DNA of 44,866 nt from JANJUB01 sp964586225. GTDB lineage: Bacteria; Armatimonadota; Fimbriimonadia; Fimbriimonadales; Fimbriimonadaceae. A program made the position numbers and the translations under genes. The stretch covers positions 1 to 44,866 of the forward strand of contig CAZPHD010000025.1 in assembly GCA_964586225.1 (NCBI GenBank). The letters are read 5' to 3'. The notes under the pieces were generated by a model. The model did not search any database and was not told the DNA's origin. It saw only the letters and a program-made list of their open reading frames with translations. This document shows, piece after piece, positions 1-7,881 of this stretch (position 1 is the stretch's first letter; every line of letters begins with the position of its first letter).

Positions 1-1
1 G

Positions 2-583
2 ACCTACGAAATGGAGTTCATCCGCACGGCGGGCGGTGCCCCTCAGAATCTGATCAAGCGAGAGTTTCGACCCACGAAGGACGGGTTGATCGTTCGCTCG
101 AATCTGGGCACAGGTTCCGATCTGGGTCCAATGGGCCTTTATCGCCACCCCGCCGACATCCCCATGCCAACGCCTTTCAAGGCCGTGATCGGCGATATCG
201 CGTGGCTCTCCGGCAACTGGGCAGGTGCTCGCGGCACCAACGGAGCCATCACGTTTGAAGAGCGCTGGAGTGCCCCCAAAGGAGGGGCGATGTTGGCCAC
301 AGCGCGCACCGTCAACGCCGCCGGTCGGATGTCGGCATTCGAGTTTCTGCGCATTGTCGAGCGCGATGGGGGGCTGGTATATGTGGCGCAGCCGGGCGGA
401 AGCGCACCGACCGAGTTTGTGCTGACGGAACTGAGCGCGAGCAAAGCGGTATTCGACAATCCTCGCCACGACTACCCGAAGCGGATGATCTACGAGTTGT
501 CTGGCGGCAGTCTCACCGCCACGATCGGATACATCAAGGGCGGCACTCCGCGGAAGTTTGAGTTTAAGCGCGAAGGCGGGTAG
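2..583 (+). CDS. DUF6265-like beta-barrel protein, 5' partial
   Basis: The frame is open to the left edge of the window (codons Thr-Tyr-Glu precede the first Met at 11), so the gene very probably starts upstream. The visible C-terminal domain, from about residue 55, reads GDIAWLSGNW, then FEERWSAPKGG and FDNPRHDYPKR, the signature of the DUF6265 family (small calycin-like barrels of unknown function, usually exported). The first 50 residues look like the end of another beta domain, which suggests a two-domain protein. The stop at 583 lies 3 nt before the next start, so the two genes are probably co-transcribed. No function is assigned; the family call comes from motif recognition. Confidence 0.7.
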   Translation, partial: TYEMEFIRTAGGAPQNLIKREFRPTKDGLIVRSNLGTGSDLGPMGLYRHPADIPMPTPFKAVIGDIAWLSGNWAGARGTNGAITFEERWSAPKGGAMLATARTVNAAGRMSAFEFLRIVERDGGLVYVAQPGGSAPTEFVLTELSASKAVFDNPRHDYPKRMIYELSGGSLTATIGYIKGGTPRKFEFKREGG

Positions 584-586
584 CGG

Positions 587-1087
587 TTGGCCCGGGTCCA
601 AGGAACGCTGATCCTTGTCTGCGGCCTCCCCGGATCGGGGAAGACGACGTTCGCAAAGCGGCTCGAAATCGAGCGGAACGCCATCCGCATGTGCCCGGAT
701 GACTGGATCGAGGCCGTGCTCGAGGATCCCAACGACCGACGGGAGAAGGACCGGTTGCGCGACGCCGTCGAGAACCTCCAGTGGGACGTCACCAAGGACT
801 ACCTGCGCAAGGGGCTGACCGTCATTCTTGAGAACGGGTTTTGGGCCGAGGAAGAGCGCACGCAATACGCAATGGAGGCGCTGGAGCTTGGCGCAAGGAT
901 CGAACTGTACGCGATGGACTCCAGCGACCTTGACGAGCTTTGGCGGCGGATTGAGCAACGCAACTTGAGCCTGCAATCGCCGACGTGGGTCATGCGGCGT
1001 GAAGACCACGAACCGCATTGGAATGGGTTTGAGCCACCCACGCCCGACGAGATCGCGTTCTACGATGACGGCGGCATCATCTTGTAG
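587..1087 (+). CDS. P-loop kinase-like ATP-binding protein (AAA_33 type)
   Basis: This 166-residue protein has an N-terminal Walker A motif, GLPGSGKTTFAK, at about residues 13-24 and a small alpha/beta domain typical of AAA_33 / zeta-toxin-like or polynucleotide-kinase-like P-loop proteins. These phosphorylate small molecules, nucleic acid ends or antibiotics; the substrate cannot be told here. The start is TTG at 587, 3 nt after the previous stop; no in-frame ATG lies before the P-loop. The stop codon TAG (1085-1087) lies inside the left arm of a dispersed palindromic repeat, so the insertion of that element may have set the C-terminus. About 166 aa is normal for this family. Confidence 0.75.
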   Translation: MARVQGTLILVCGLPGSGKTTFAKRLEIERNAIRMCPDDWIEAVLEDPNDRREKDRLRDAVENLQWDVTKDYLRKGLTVILENGFWAEEERTQYAMEALELGARIELYAMDSSDLDELWRRIEQRNLSLQSPTWVMRREDHEPHWNGFEPPTPDEIAFYDDGGIIL

Positions 1088-1149
1088 CCGCATGATGGTT
1101 CGTGCGTGCGGAACGACCCTCAGGCGCGATGCATCCTGAGGCTACAAAC
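1084..1149. repeat. Palindromic dispersed repeat, family A, copy 1 (long form)
   Basis: Core hairpin at 1118-1141 with arms CCTCAGG and CCTGAGG around a 10-nt loop, followed by CTACAAAC. The longer element starts at 1084 with 28 bp that recur exactly at 3528-3555. Outer ends GTAGCC and GGCTAC are also inverted, so the unit is a nested palindrome of about 64 bp, MITE-like. It overlaps the stop codon of the upstream kinase gene. Confidence 0.85.
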
Positions 1150-1161
1150 GGGAAAGCCCAA

Positions 1162-1193
1162 CCTCAGGCACGATACATCCCGAGGCTACAAAC
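1162..1193. repeat. Palindromic dispersed repeat, family A, copy 2
   Basis: Short form of the family: CCTCAGG, loop, then CCCGAGG (one mismatch in the right arm) and CTACAAAC. It sits between copies 1 and 3, in the region between the converging kinase and Ig-repeat genes. Confidence 0.8.
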
Positions 1194-1209
1194 GCGCGGC
1201 TTGCGGTGT

Positions 1210-1241
1210 CCTCAGGCACGATACATCCTGAGGCTACAAAC
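1210..1241. repeat. Palindromic dispersed repeat, family A, copy 3
   Basis: Short form with perfect arms CCTCAGG/CCTGAGG at 1210-1233 plus CTACAAAC. It lies 15 nt beyond the stop codon of the minus-strand Ig-repeat gene (stop 1257-1259). The stem could act as a transcript 3'-end structure, but there is no T-tract. Confidence 0.8.
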
Positions 1242-1256
1242 GGGATTTGTGCGTGA

Positions 1257-3426
1257 TTACGGCGTGATCGTTAACGTCGTCGTCCTCTGCACCGAGCCTA
1301 GCTTGGCGATGACCGTCAACGTCCGCGTGGTGGTCACCGGAAGCGTGCTCACCGTGAACGTCGCCTCCCGGCTCCCCAGTCCAATGCTCACAACCGGCGG
1401 CACACTCGCGACGGAGCCATTGACGCTCAGCGCGACGAACAGCGTCGTGGCGGCGTCACCGGTTAGCCTGACGAGTCCCGTCGAAGTCGCCCCTCCCTTC
1501 ACGGTCGAAGGCGAGACACTCACCGACAACAGAATCGGGGCCAGCACGCCCAGGTTCGCACTTCGAGACGAGCCCGGCGCCGTGGCCGTGATCGACGCCG
1601 TGAGCGGAGAAACCACGGGAACGGTCGAGGTCAAGAACACTCCCTGGATCTGCCCTTCGGGAATGGTCACAAAGGCGGGCACCGTCACCGCCCCATGATT
1701 GTCACTGAGGTTGACCCGCGTGCCTCCCACGGGAGCGGGCTTGCTCAGGATGATCGTGCCCGTTGAGCTGTTTCCGCCGACGACGGTCGTCGGGCTAAGC
1801 ACCAGGCTCTGAACCAGCGGCCCCGGCTGTATGGTGATCGTGCCGATGCGCTGCGTACCTCCCAGCTTGGCAATCACGTTGCCCGTGAAGGCGCTACTCA
1901 CGACCGAGGCGTTGCCGGGAAAGGTCGCTGAGGTCTGGCCAGCCGGAATGCTGACACTGGCGGGCGTGCTGAAGATGGACAGATTGTCGGAGAGGGCAAT
2001 CGTCACTCCGCCGCCGGGCGCTGGACCCGAAAGCTCCACTCGCCCCGTTGTCACATAACCGCCATAAACCGGGTTCGGCATGAACGACACACTCGTGATC
2101 GTCGGACCCGATCCCACCGTGACGACAACTGCATCAAAGGCAGGCGTGTGGATGCCGTTCTCGCTTCGCAACATCAACGTGTAAACGCCGGCGGCACTAA
2201 ACGTTGCCGTCGTGGTCGCGTTGTTCGGATTCGAGAAGCTCACGCCGGTAGGTCCGGAGTAGCGATACCAGTTGGGATTCCCGTTCGTGACGCTGCCGTT
2301 GAGCGTGATGGTTGCACCGACGCTGGTGGTTCGGTCGGCGCCGGCGTTGGCCGTGGGCGGGTTCGGAGATCGCGGTCCCTCGTTCTCGCCCGTCGTCTGA
2401 ATGACCTCGAAGTCGTTCACGTCGATGTTCCACAGATCATTGAAGCAACCAGCCGGCCAGCGATCGTCCGGCGTAATCGACGTTTGGAAGAAGTTGCCGT
2501 TGTCGGCGACGATCGCGCCATATTTCTTGAGGGCACGGGCAACGGTCTTCGACTCGTGCGACCACGTTGTCGGGATCACAAAGCTTGCCTTTAGGCGGAG
2601 CCGCTGACCCATCGCGGGAACGTTGGGATCGGTGGTCGAAGGATTCGACGCGTGGTGCCGCGCCGGATAGATGTACTCCCGTCGCGTGTGTTTGACGACG
2701 AGGCGAAGCGCATGCTCGATCTCGCCGCGCTGCACTTCATCGTAGCGCACAAGGGCCGGGAACATCGGGAGTCCGGCGGCGTCGCCCGAGGTCCATCCCG
2801 CCGGCCGCATCGCGGTTGAGTTGAGGTCGAACTTGGCTCCGTTGGAAGCTTGCCAAGCGCCGTTGGCGAGTTTCTTCATCTGCCAGGTTTCGTAGNNNNN
2901 NNNNNTCGTAGAGATTGCCGTTGCCGGGTTGCACGACCAGGCCGTGGCGGTCGCCGCCCCAGTTGTTCACATCTCGCTGCCACTGGTCGAGGGTTTGTCC
3001 CTCGGTGTTCACGGGCCAGAGCTCGATGGGTTGATTCGCGGGGATAGGATACGGCCCGGGGTCGGATTCGTCGGGATAGGTGATGAAGTCGATGGGGATC
3101 AGCGGCTGGTTGTTGGGAACCAGCACGAAGTTCATCTCATAGAAAGCGCGGAAGTTTCGCCGGTTGCTGGCGAGTTCGCTACGAATCATGGCGATCATCG
3201 CCGCCGAGTTCGAAAGGAGGGGACGGTTCGTGATGACTTCGTTCCAAGCGCTGTTCGTGGGAAACACCTGCATCGTGCTGAGGATGCTGTCGGCCTGGGG
3301 GGTGTTGAACAGGGTCGCGACGGTGGGTGTTTGCAACACGCCTAGGATCCGACCCGCGTGGCTGATACGCTCGGTTGAGCCCAAAGAAGCCGCGCCGACC
3401 AGCAAGATCCAGGTGAGTCGTCTCAT
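1257..3426 (-). CDS. Exported PKD/Ig-repeat protein (interrupted by a 10-N gap)
   Basis: One gene is split in this assembly. The N-terminal part starts at 3426 (MRRLTWILLVGAASLG, a signal peptide) and reaches the gap at 2896-2905; the C-terminal part continues as MKKLANGAWQ. Both gap flanks carry TCGTAG; overlapping them restores one frame reading NLYETWQMKK, giving about 717 residues. After an N-terminal region of about 300 residues come a PKD-like domain (TANAGADRTTSVG) and three Ig-like repeats of about 85 residues, each with a GG-STG strand, a PAFVTIP-like motif and an ASITA or VIAKLG end. Likely a secreted surface or matrix protein; ligand unknown. The same repeats occur in the fragment at 16937-17563. 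Confidence 0.8.
2896..2905. other. Assembly gap (10 N) inside a gene
   Basis: Ten Ns are flanked on the left by ...TTTCGTAG and on the right by TCGTAGAG.... The shared TCGTAG suggests that the true gap is negative (a 6-bp overlap). Collapsing it removes 16 nt and rejoins the reading frame of the Ig-repeat gene exactly. Confidence 0.9.
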
Positions 3427-3527
3427 AAGGTTATGGCGTGGGTATTCCACGGGATCGTTCGCGTTGGGCCCGTATGTTGTCGGGGCCGGTAGCCGTACGC
3501 GGAGGTTCCAGGGACCGCGTGGAGCCT

Positions 3528-3591
3528 GTAGCCGCATGATGGTTCGTGCGTGCGGAGGTTCCTCAGGCACGATGCATCCTGAGGCTACAAA
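3528..3591. repeat. Palindromic dispersed repeat, family A, copy 4 (long form)
   Basis: Core hairpin 3561-3584 (CCTCAGG/CCTGAGG) with CTACAAA after it and the 28-bp leader shared with copy 1 before it. It lies in the 318-bp region 3427-3744 between divergent genes (Ig-repeat gene on the minus strand, unknown gene on the plus strand). I see no other clear feature in that region. Confidence 0.85.
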
Positions 3592-3744
3592 GAAGAAGGA
3601 CTTCGATGCGGAGGCACGGCCCTGGTGGTAATGTAGGCACATGAGGTCGTTCAAACCATCGTGGGCGTTCGCAGGCTTGCGGGTTATCGTGGCCGATGCC
3701 CAAGCCGGTTTCGGGGACCGATGGGCGGGGATGTTTAGCAACCC

Positions 3745-4659
3745 ATGAGTGATCGCGATCAAGTTGCCGCGTTGATTCGTGACGTTATCCAGCAAAATGA
3801 TCGTCCCGGAAATGCGGAAGCGGACCGACTGTGGATCAGGCAAGCATCGCTGCAGCTATCTCCGGAGGTGTTTCAAGAGATCGTTGAGGTCGTTCGGGAA
3901 GAGTGGCCCCAACTTGAGGAGCATACGAGAGCAGCGGATTCGTACCAGCGAGCACTGCGGCGAATCTTTAACTTCCGATCGCAGACACAACCCGACCTTG
4001 TCGATACGGTGATCGAGCGTATCATGAGAGTCGAGCAATGTCAAACGCTAGGACTAATCCTAGCATACTCGGCATCATCAGATCTGCGGCGGCATTGGTA
4101 CGAGTTTGCTATCGCCGCACAGAGCGAAGTGGATCCCGATGAGGGCTGGCTTTACATTCCATGCCTGGCGCTCGGATTGGCGTGGCCCCCGGGACCAAGC
4201 TTAGAAGCGTCGGCCTCAGAGCTGATTGCGAAATATCCACGTAGTGATGTGGCATGTGGATTTCCAATAAACTATCCATGGGAAGATGAAGAAGAGCTAA
4301 GAGACTATGCCTATAACGCAAAGATTGAGGCGTACTTGGGACTCTACTATGTTGCGAAGGAGCTCCGCTCTTGCACAGCCTGGATAAGACCAAATGCAGA
4401 TGCTGGGAGGCTAACCGAAGCGGAGGTCATCGAAGAGTTGCTCCGCCGGCGCTTTTGTCGAGACCGCGAGCTTGTTCGGCTGGTCGTCAAGCGGATTGCC
4501 GAAGATCCGAGGCTGGACCCGCTCGCGCTACAGTTGGTGTATTACATGCCGTTTGAGGAAGCGACCTCATGGCTGATTTCCAAAGAGCCAGAGCTGGGCG
4601 AATGGCCGGATTTCGCTCAAAGTCAACACCGCAGGGAAGCTTCAATGCGTGGTTTGTGA
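3745..4659 (+). CDS. Hypothetical helical protein, lower GC than neighbours
   Basis: A 304-residue, probably all-helical soluble protein without signal peptide or membrane segment. I do not recognise the family. It is rich in Glu/Arg helices and has a WYEFAIAAQ stretch and an acidic NYPWEDEEEL segment in the middle. The ATG at 3745 (CCCATGAGTGATCGC) is a reasonable start, though the ribosome-binding site is weak. The sequence is clearly less GC-rich than its neighbours and lies between copies of repeat family A, which suggests acquisition by transfer. The coding call rests on length and on the lack of a convincing ORF on the other strand. Confidence 0.6.
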   Translation: MSDRDQVAALIRDVIQQNDRPGNAEADRLWIRQASLQLSPEVFQEIVEVVREEWPQLEEHTRAADSYQRALRRIFNFRSQTQPDLVDTVIERIMRVEQCQTLGLILAYSASSDLRRHWYEFAIAAQSEVDPDEGWLYIPCLALGLAWPPGPSLEASASELIAKYPRSDVACGFPINYPWEDEEELRDYAYNAKIEAYLGLYYVAKELRSCTAWIRPNADAGRLTEAEVIEELLRRRFCRDRELVRLVVKRIAEDPRLDPLALQLVYYMPFEEATSWLISKEPELGEWPDFAQSQHRREASMRGL

Positions 4660-4720
4660 GCGTCACGGAAGGTCGAGCGTTCCGGCGAACGTCGTCGCCG
4701 TTTGGTGGCTCGTGTGTGCG

Positions 4721-4832
4721 CAGGTTCCTCAGGCACAATACATCCTGAGGCTACAAACTCCACGTAACCGCTAGCGCAGGTTCCTCAGGCACGATACATC
4801 CTGAGGCTACAAACTCCACGTAACCGATAGCT
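4721..4832. repeat. Tandem 56-bp duplication carrying repeat family A copies 5 and 6
   Basis: Two head-to-tail 56-bp units (4721-4776 and 4777-4832) differ at only a few bases. Each has the hairpin core (4727-4750 and 4783-4806), CTACAAAC and a tail TCCACGTAACCG. The second unit ends at the TAG stop codon of the minus-strand DinB gene (4831-4833). A local duplication of one element is the simplest explanation. Confidence 0.85.
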
Positions 4833-5358
4833 ACCAACACGAGAACTCGTGGCAATACTTCTCCCACAACGCGCCCTCGGGTGGGGGTGGCGTGGACGTC
4901 GGCGCGAGGATCGCGCGCTGAAGCTGGATCTGCCCGGCGTGGTAGGTGTCGTGCTGCATCACCGTCCCGATGAGCTTCCAACCCGGCCACATCGCACCAT
5001 CAAAGCGAGGTCGCTCCGCTTCGAAGTCCTCTACTGCCGACCACGACTGCATCCAATACGCGTGCGCCTCGTGGAGCCAACCCACGACGGCGTCGAGATC
5101 GGGCCAAAGCGCGTCGATTTTCGGCGACAGCTCCCGCCAGCGAACCTCGGTATCGCGGAATCCCACGCTCGCATAGATGATCTTGCCGTTCGCGACGTGC
5201 GCGATCTGGCTGAGAATGGAGCCTTCGGAGTGCAGATACTCTTCGGGTTGGAGCTCAACCGACGCCCACGCGAGCTCGGGCGTGAGGCCATCGAGCGACT
5301 CGAGGAGGCTCTTCCACGCCATGTCGGAGAGGTGGATCAGGGCATCGCGGCTGGTCAT
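4831..5358 (-). CDS. DinB-family protein
   Basis: The protein has the four-helix DinB/YfiT-like architecture: an N-terminal helix with MAWKSLLESLDGL, a middle QIAHVANGKI containing the first metal-type His, and a late QHDTYHAGQIQ containing the HxxxH-like pair typical of this superfamily. DinB proteins are metal-dependent helical bundles; many serve in thiol transfer or stress responses, but most members have no known substrate. The Met at 5358 (MTSRDALIHLSDM) is preferred; an earlier Met at 5391 would add an unconserved 11 residues. The protein is soluble, with no signal peptide. Two other DinB-like genes lie in the window (6272-6748 and 33579-34052). Confidence 0.75.
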   Translation of the reverse strand: MTSRDALIHLSDMAWKSLLESLDGLTPELAWASVELQPEEYLHSEGSILSQIAHVANGKIIYASVGFRDTEVRWRELSPKIDALWPDLDAVVGWLHEAHAYWMQSWSAVEDFEAERPRFDGAMWPGWKLIGTVMQHDTYHAGQIQLQRAILAPTSTPPPPEGALWEKYCHEFSCW

Positions 5359-5420
5359 GGCAAGGAATCTACCTTGTCGGGCGGGGAGCAAACGGAATGG
5401 CCTTTGAACTTCAGCACAGA

Positions 5421-6266
5421 CTACGGACCTCCAATCCCATTCAGTAAGTGGGAATCAAACTGTCTAAGAAACCACGCTTCATCGCCGTCTTGCGCAAACG
5501 CGACGAGGTCCTCCAGGATGCGAGCCAACTGATAATATCGGTGGGCCTCGGTTGATACTGGAACTCGTCCATAGCCCGACCAGAACGCTGACTCTTCTTG
5601 TGCACCGTGTTGGCCAAGGATCCCTCCGTCAAGAAAGAAGAGCAGATCGCACTCCCGGGGAGCCAGCCGAGCCCGATCCCAGTCCACGATCCACACTTTT
5701 TCGCTCGCCGTCACGATATTGCCCACATGGAGGTCAGCGTGGCAGAGGACGTGCTCAAGGGGTTTTCGAGCCAGTTCCTTCCCCCGGAGTTGAACTTCAC
5801 CTACGATTCGATCAATCTGCTGGCGATGGGCCGCAACTGCGGCGGCCAATGGCGATGTCGTCATTTCTTCCGTTCCGTCAACTCGAAAGGGCTCCCGCTC
5901 CAGGTAGCTCGTCGGCCCATTGTAGTTATGGACCTGCCTGAGGATGTGACCGACCTGCTCCCAATGCTCGAGTTGGAGCGGCCGCTCAAAGCCGTTCTTG
6001 CCCTCGATCAACTTATAGAGGAGCGCGTAAGATCCGTCCGAGAGTCTAAGCGTTTGGGTTGGACCCAATACTCCTGAGATCCTCGCGACGGCCGAGAATT
6101 GAACGCCTGGCGGTAAGTCTTTGCGAACTTTGATAAACGCGTCGCCAAATCGGAAGCTTCGTGCGAGATTGTCAAGCCCCCCTTCGACTGCTACAAGGTC
6201 CGCACGGACACCCAAGTGAAAGGCGAGTTCCTCACTAATCTGCCCCAGATCAAGCTCGCATGCCAT
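5421..6266 (-). CDS. Aminoglycoside phosphotransferase (APH)-family kinase
   Basis: A 281-residue protein-kinase-fold small-molecule kinase. The catalytic loop is CHADLHVGN (His176, Asp178, Asn183), and the metal-binding segment is IVDWDRA with Asp195, replacing the DFG motif as in APH and spectinomycin 9-phosphotransferase-like enzymes. An N-lobe Lys in AFIKVRKD and a hinge YALLYKLIEG are visible. The family transfers phosphate from ATP to a hydroxyl of aminoglycosides, choline, homoserine or other metabolites; the substrate cannot be read from the sequence. The gene lies just downstream of the DinB gene at 6272-6748 (5-nt gap) and is probably co-transcribed with it. Confidence 0.85.
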   Translation of the reverse strand: MACELDLGQISEELAFHLGVRADLVAVEGGLDNLARSFRFGDAFIKVRKDLPPGVQFSAVARISGVLGPTQTLRLSDGSYALLYKLIEGKNGFERPLQLEHWEQVGHILRQVHNYNGPTSYLEREPFRVDGTEEMTTSPLAAAVAAHRQQIDRIVGEVQLRGKELARKPLEHVLCHADLHVGNIVTASEKVWIVDWDRARLAPRECDLLFFLDGGILGQHGAQEESAFWSGYGRVPVSTEAHRYYQLARILEDLVAFAQDGDEAWFLRQFDSHLLNGIGGP

Positions 6267-6271
6267 GCCGT

Positions 6272-6748
6272 TTAGAAATGCACTCCCAAATCGCCCCAGC
6301 AGGTCTGCAGAAAGTCGAGCTGGTAGGTGTGGCCGGTGGCGTGGAGCGTGGGCAGGTTCATGATCCAGGTCATGGGCGCTGACCAGCCCTGCCCCGAATC
6401 CAGCCGAAGCTCGACGTCTTCCGCGGTCAAGGTGCCCAGCGCTTCCACGACCTCCGCCGTGTTCGCTCGGAAGGCGGCTTCGATCTCAGCCAACGTGGTC
6501 AGCGCGGCTTCCGCCTGGGCGGTCTTCGCCAGGTGCTCTTCGACGTTCTGGGGCAGATGTCGCTCGCGGATCATGGATGCGAAGTTCCCGGCGGTGACGG
6601 CGGTGTGGGCGGCAATCTGGAACGCGCTCTTCGCAGTCGGAGTCGGTGCCCAGTTCAGCTTGTCTTCGGGAACGAAGGAGAGGACCACCAGGAAGTGCTC
6701 CATGGAGTCGACGGCGGTCTTCTGGCAGAGCGCGATGAGGTCGTGCAT
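6272..6748 (-). CDS. DinB-family protein
   Basis: A 158-residue helical-bundle protein: MHDLIALCQKTAVDSMEHFL, then a LNWAPTP motif after the first helix, QIAAHTAV with a candidate metal His, and a final LHATGHTYQLDFLQ with the second His pair. Length and motif spacing match the DinB superfamily (metal-dependent helical bundle, function usually unknown). The start ATG at 6748 begins 39 nt after the stop of the 6788-7093 gene on the same strand. It probably forms a two-gene unit with the APH-type kinase downstream. Confidence 0.8.
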   Translation of the reverse strand: MHDLIALCQKTAVDSMEHFLVVLSFVPEDKLNWAPTPTAKSAFQIAAHTAVTAGNFASMIRERHLPQNVEEHLAKTAQAEAALTTLAEIEAAFRANTAEVVEALGTLTAEDVELRLDSGQGWSAPMTWIMNLPTLHATGHTYQLDFLQTCWGDLGVHF

Positions 6749-6787
6749 GGGCTTGATTTTGGCGCGTTAGACCATTTGGGCGCCCTG

Positions 6788-7093
6788 TCACAAGCGGTCC
6801 CGGTCCGCCAGATCGGGCAAGCCCCGAATTTCTGACCAATACTCCCGTCGGACATCCTCATCGATCCAAACCGGCTTGTTGCTTGCGTAGAGCCGGTCGC
6901 CACCGTTGCGCTTGCAACCTGAAATCCAGAACTGCTCTCCTGTCTTGACGTCGTAGTAGTTGGCCTTGTAACCGCCCTTCAAGCTTCTGAACTCGCGGCC
7001 CGCGTAGTACAGCGTCGCACCTGTCTTCGACGCGGTGACACGACCAATACGTGCATCATCGCTGTTGAGCTGGTCCTTCCGCTCGATATACAT
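6788..7093 (-). CDS. Conserved hypothetical small protein
   Basis: About 101 residues from MYIERKDQLN at 7093, chosen because a GAAAGGG Shine-Dalgarno-like stretch lies about 6 nt upstream; the frame stays open to 7144. The protein is soluble and beta-rich, with the run RIGRVTASKTGATLYYAGR, then GGYKANYYDVKTGE and WISGCKRNGGDRLY. I recognise this as a small conserved family of unknown role found in many bacteria, in which a basic GCK(R/K)NG motif and aromatic residues are retained. No enzymatic motif is visible, so no function is given. Confidence 0.7.
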   Translation of the reverse strand: MYIERKDQLNSDDARIGRVTASKTGATLYYAGREFRSLKGGYKANYYDVKTGEQFWISGCKRNGGDRLYASNKPVWIDEDVRREYWSEIRGLPDLADRDRL

Positions 7094-7170
7094 GATTCGC
7101 CCTTTCCGCTTAGGTGGATTCTGCATGGTCGCCTGATATACCACTTTGCTCGTCAGCGCAACCGCCTCGA

Positions 7171-7401
7171 TTGAGAGAAGCTCGCCAAAAGCACTTTGAC
7201 GCCTACACGGCCTACCAAGAGATCGCGATGTACCTCGGCTCGGCCCTCGCCATGACGGATGACAGCGCGCGAACCGTCGGCAGTGACGAAGTGATCGCCC
7301 GCGCTAAGGGCTTCGGACCGGAGAGCTTTCGGAGCTCATCGCCCAGCGTGAAGAAGTCGCGCCGCAAAGAGAACCGGGCGCGCAAGAAGGGTGAGGGCTA
7401 A
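7171..7401 (+). pseudogene. Possible 5'-truncated remnant of a small conserved protein
   Basis: The open frame from about 7171 encodes REARQKHFDAYTAYQEIAMYL, a conserved-looking GFGPESFRSS motif and a basic KKSRRKENRARKK tail. The beginning is not clear: the longer frame starting at GTG 7114 overlaps the gene on the opposite strand and reads as non-coding sequence there. The basic tail is common in small nucleic-acid-binding proteins. I read it as either a small gene with a TTG start at 7171 or the 3' remnant of a longer one. It ends 8 nt before the next gene. Confidence 0.4.
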
Positions 7402-7409
7402 ATCACGAC

Positions 7410-7838
7410 ATGTGCTACTCGATTTACCTGTCGACGGATTGCCCGCGGGATTTGGCGGCGGAGTCGTTCGTGCATCTCAGGTTCGAGAAGCCTCTCGACG
7501 AAGAACTCAAGCCAGCACTGAGGCACCCGCATCAGTGGTTCTTGACGAGGCGCGAGTACGGCGGCTGTAGTTGCCACTTCCGGCACTCGGAATACGATCC
7601 CAGGTTTGACCCGCCCCAAGACTGGATGCCCGAAGATGAGGACGATGTTCTGGCCACCCGCGAGGCGTATCGGGTCTTTCGAGGATGGGTCGCCGACGGA
7701 TACCAGCTTGACTTGATCGACGTATCGGACATCAACCAGCATGAGACTGACTTCAAGAACCTCCTTGTGCCGCTGTCATCCATTAGCGAGGAGTCCTTCC
7801 GGTTTTTCTGGGGCTACCACTTTGACTTCCGGCCCTAG
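7410..7838 (+). CDS. Conserved hypothetical protein with CSCHFRH motif
   Basis: A 142-residue soluble protein starting MCYSIYLSTDCP at 7410. It contains a central GGCSCHFRH cluster (Cys-x-Cys-His and a second His), a WMPEDEDDV acidic turn, and a C-terminal FWGYHFDF. The Cys/His cluster could bind metal or be redox active; this is inference. I recall similar small proteins of unknown function starting with MCYS-YLST but cannot name a domain. No signal peptide or membrane segment is seen. It lies 44 nt upstream of the DUF1579 gene, which has its own strong ribosome-binding site. Confidence 0.65.
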   Translation: MCYSIYLSTDCPRDLAAESFVHLRFEKPLDEELKPALRHPHQWFLTRREYGGCSCHFRHSEYDPRFDPPQDWMPEDEDDVLATREAYRVFRGWVADGYQLDLIDVSDINQHETDFKNLLVPLSSISEESFRFFWGYHFDFRP

Positions 7839-7881
7839 CGACGGGTCATAATCCCCTCGAAAGTTCCGGGAGGAAACACCA

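Noticed and set aside
1118..1241. CRISPR array formed by three spaced repeats
   Set aside because: The repeats are palindromic, their spacing is uneven (44 and 48 nt), and copies occur singly elsewhere; no cas gene is present.
1102..1698. 198-residue plus-strand frame
   Set aside because: It starts within repeat copies and is antisense to the Ig-repeat gene; the product has no pattern.
2737..3843. Extended start of the Ig-repeat gene at 3843
   Set aside because: The clear signal peptide starts at 3426; the extension crosses a family A repeat and the divergent gene.
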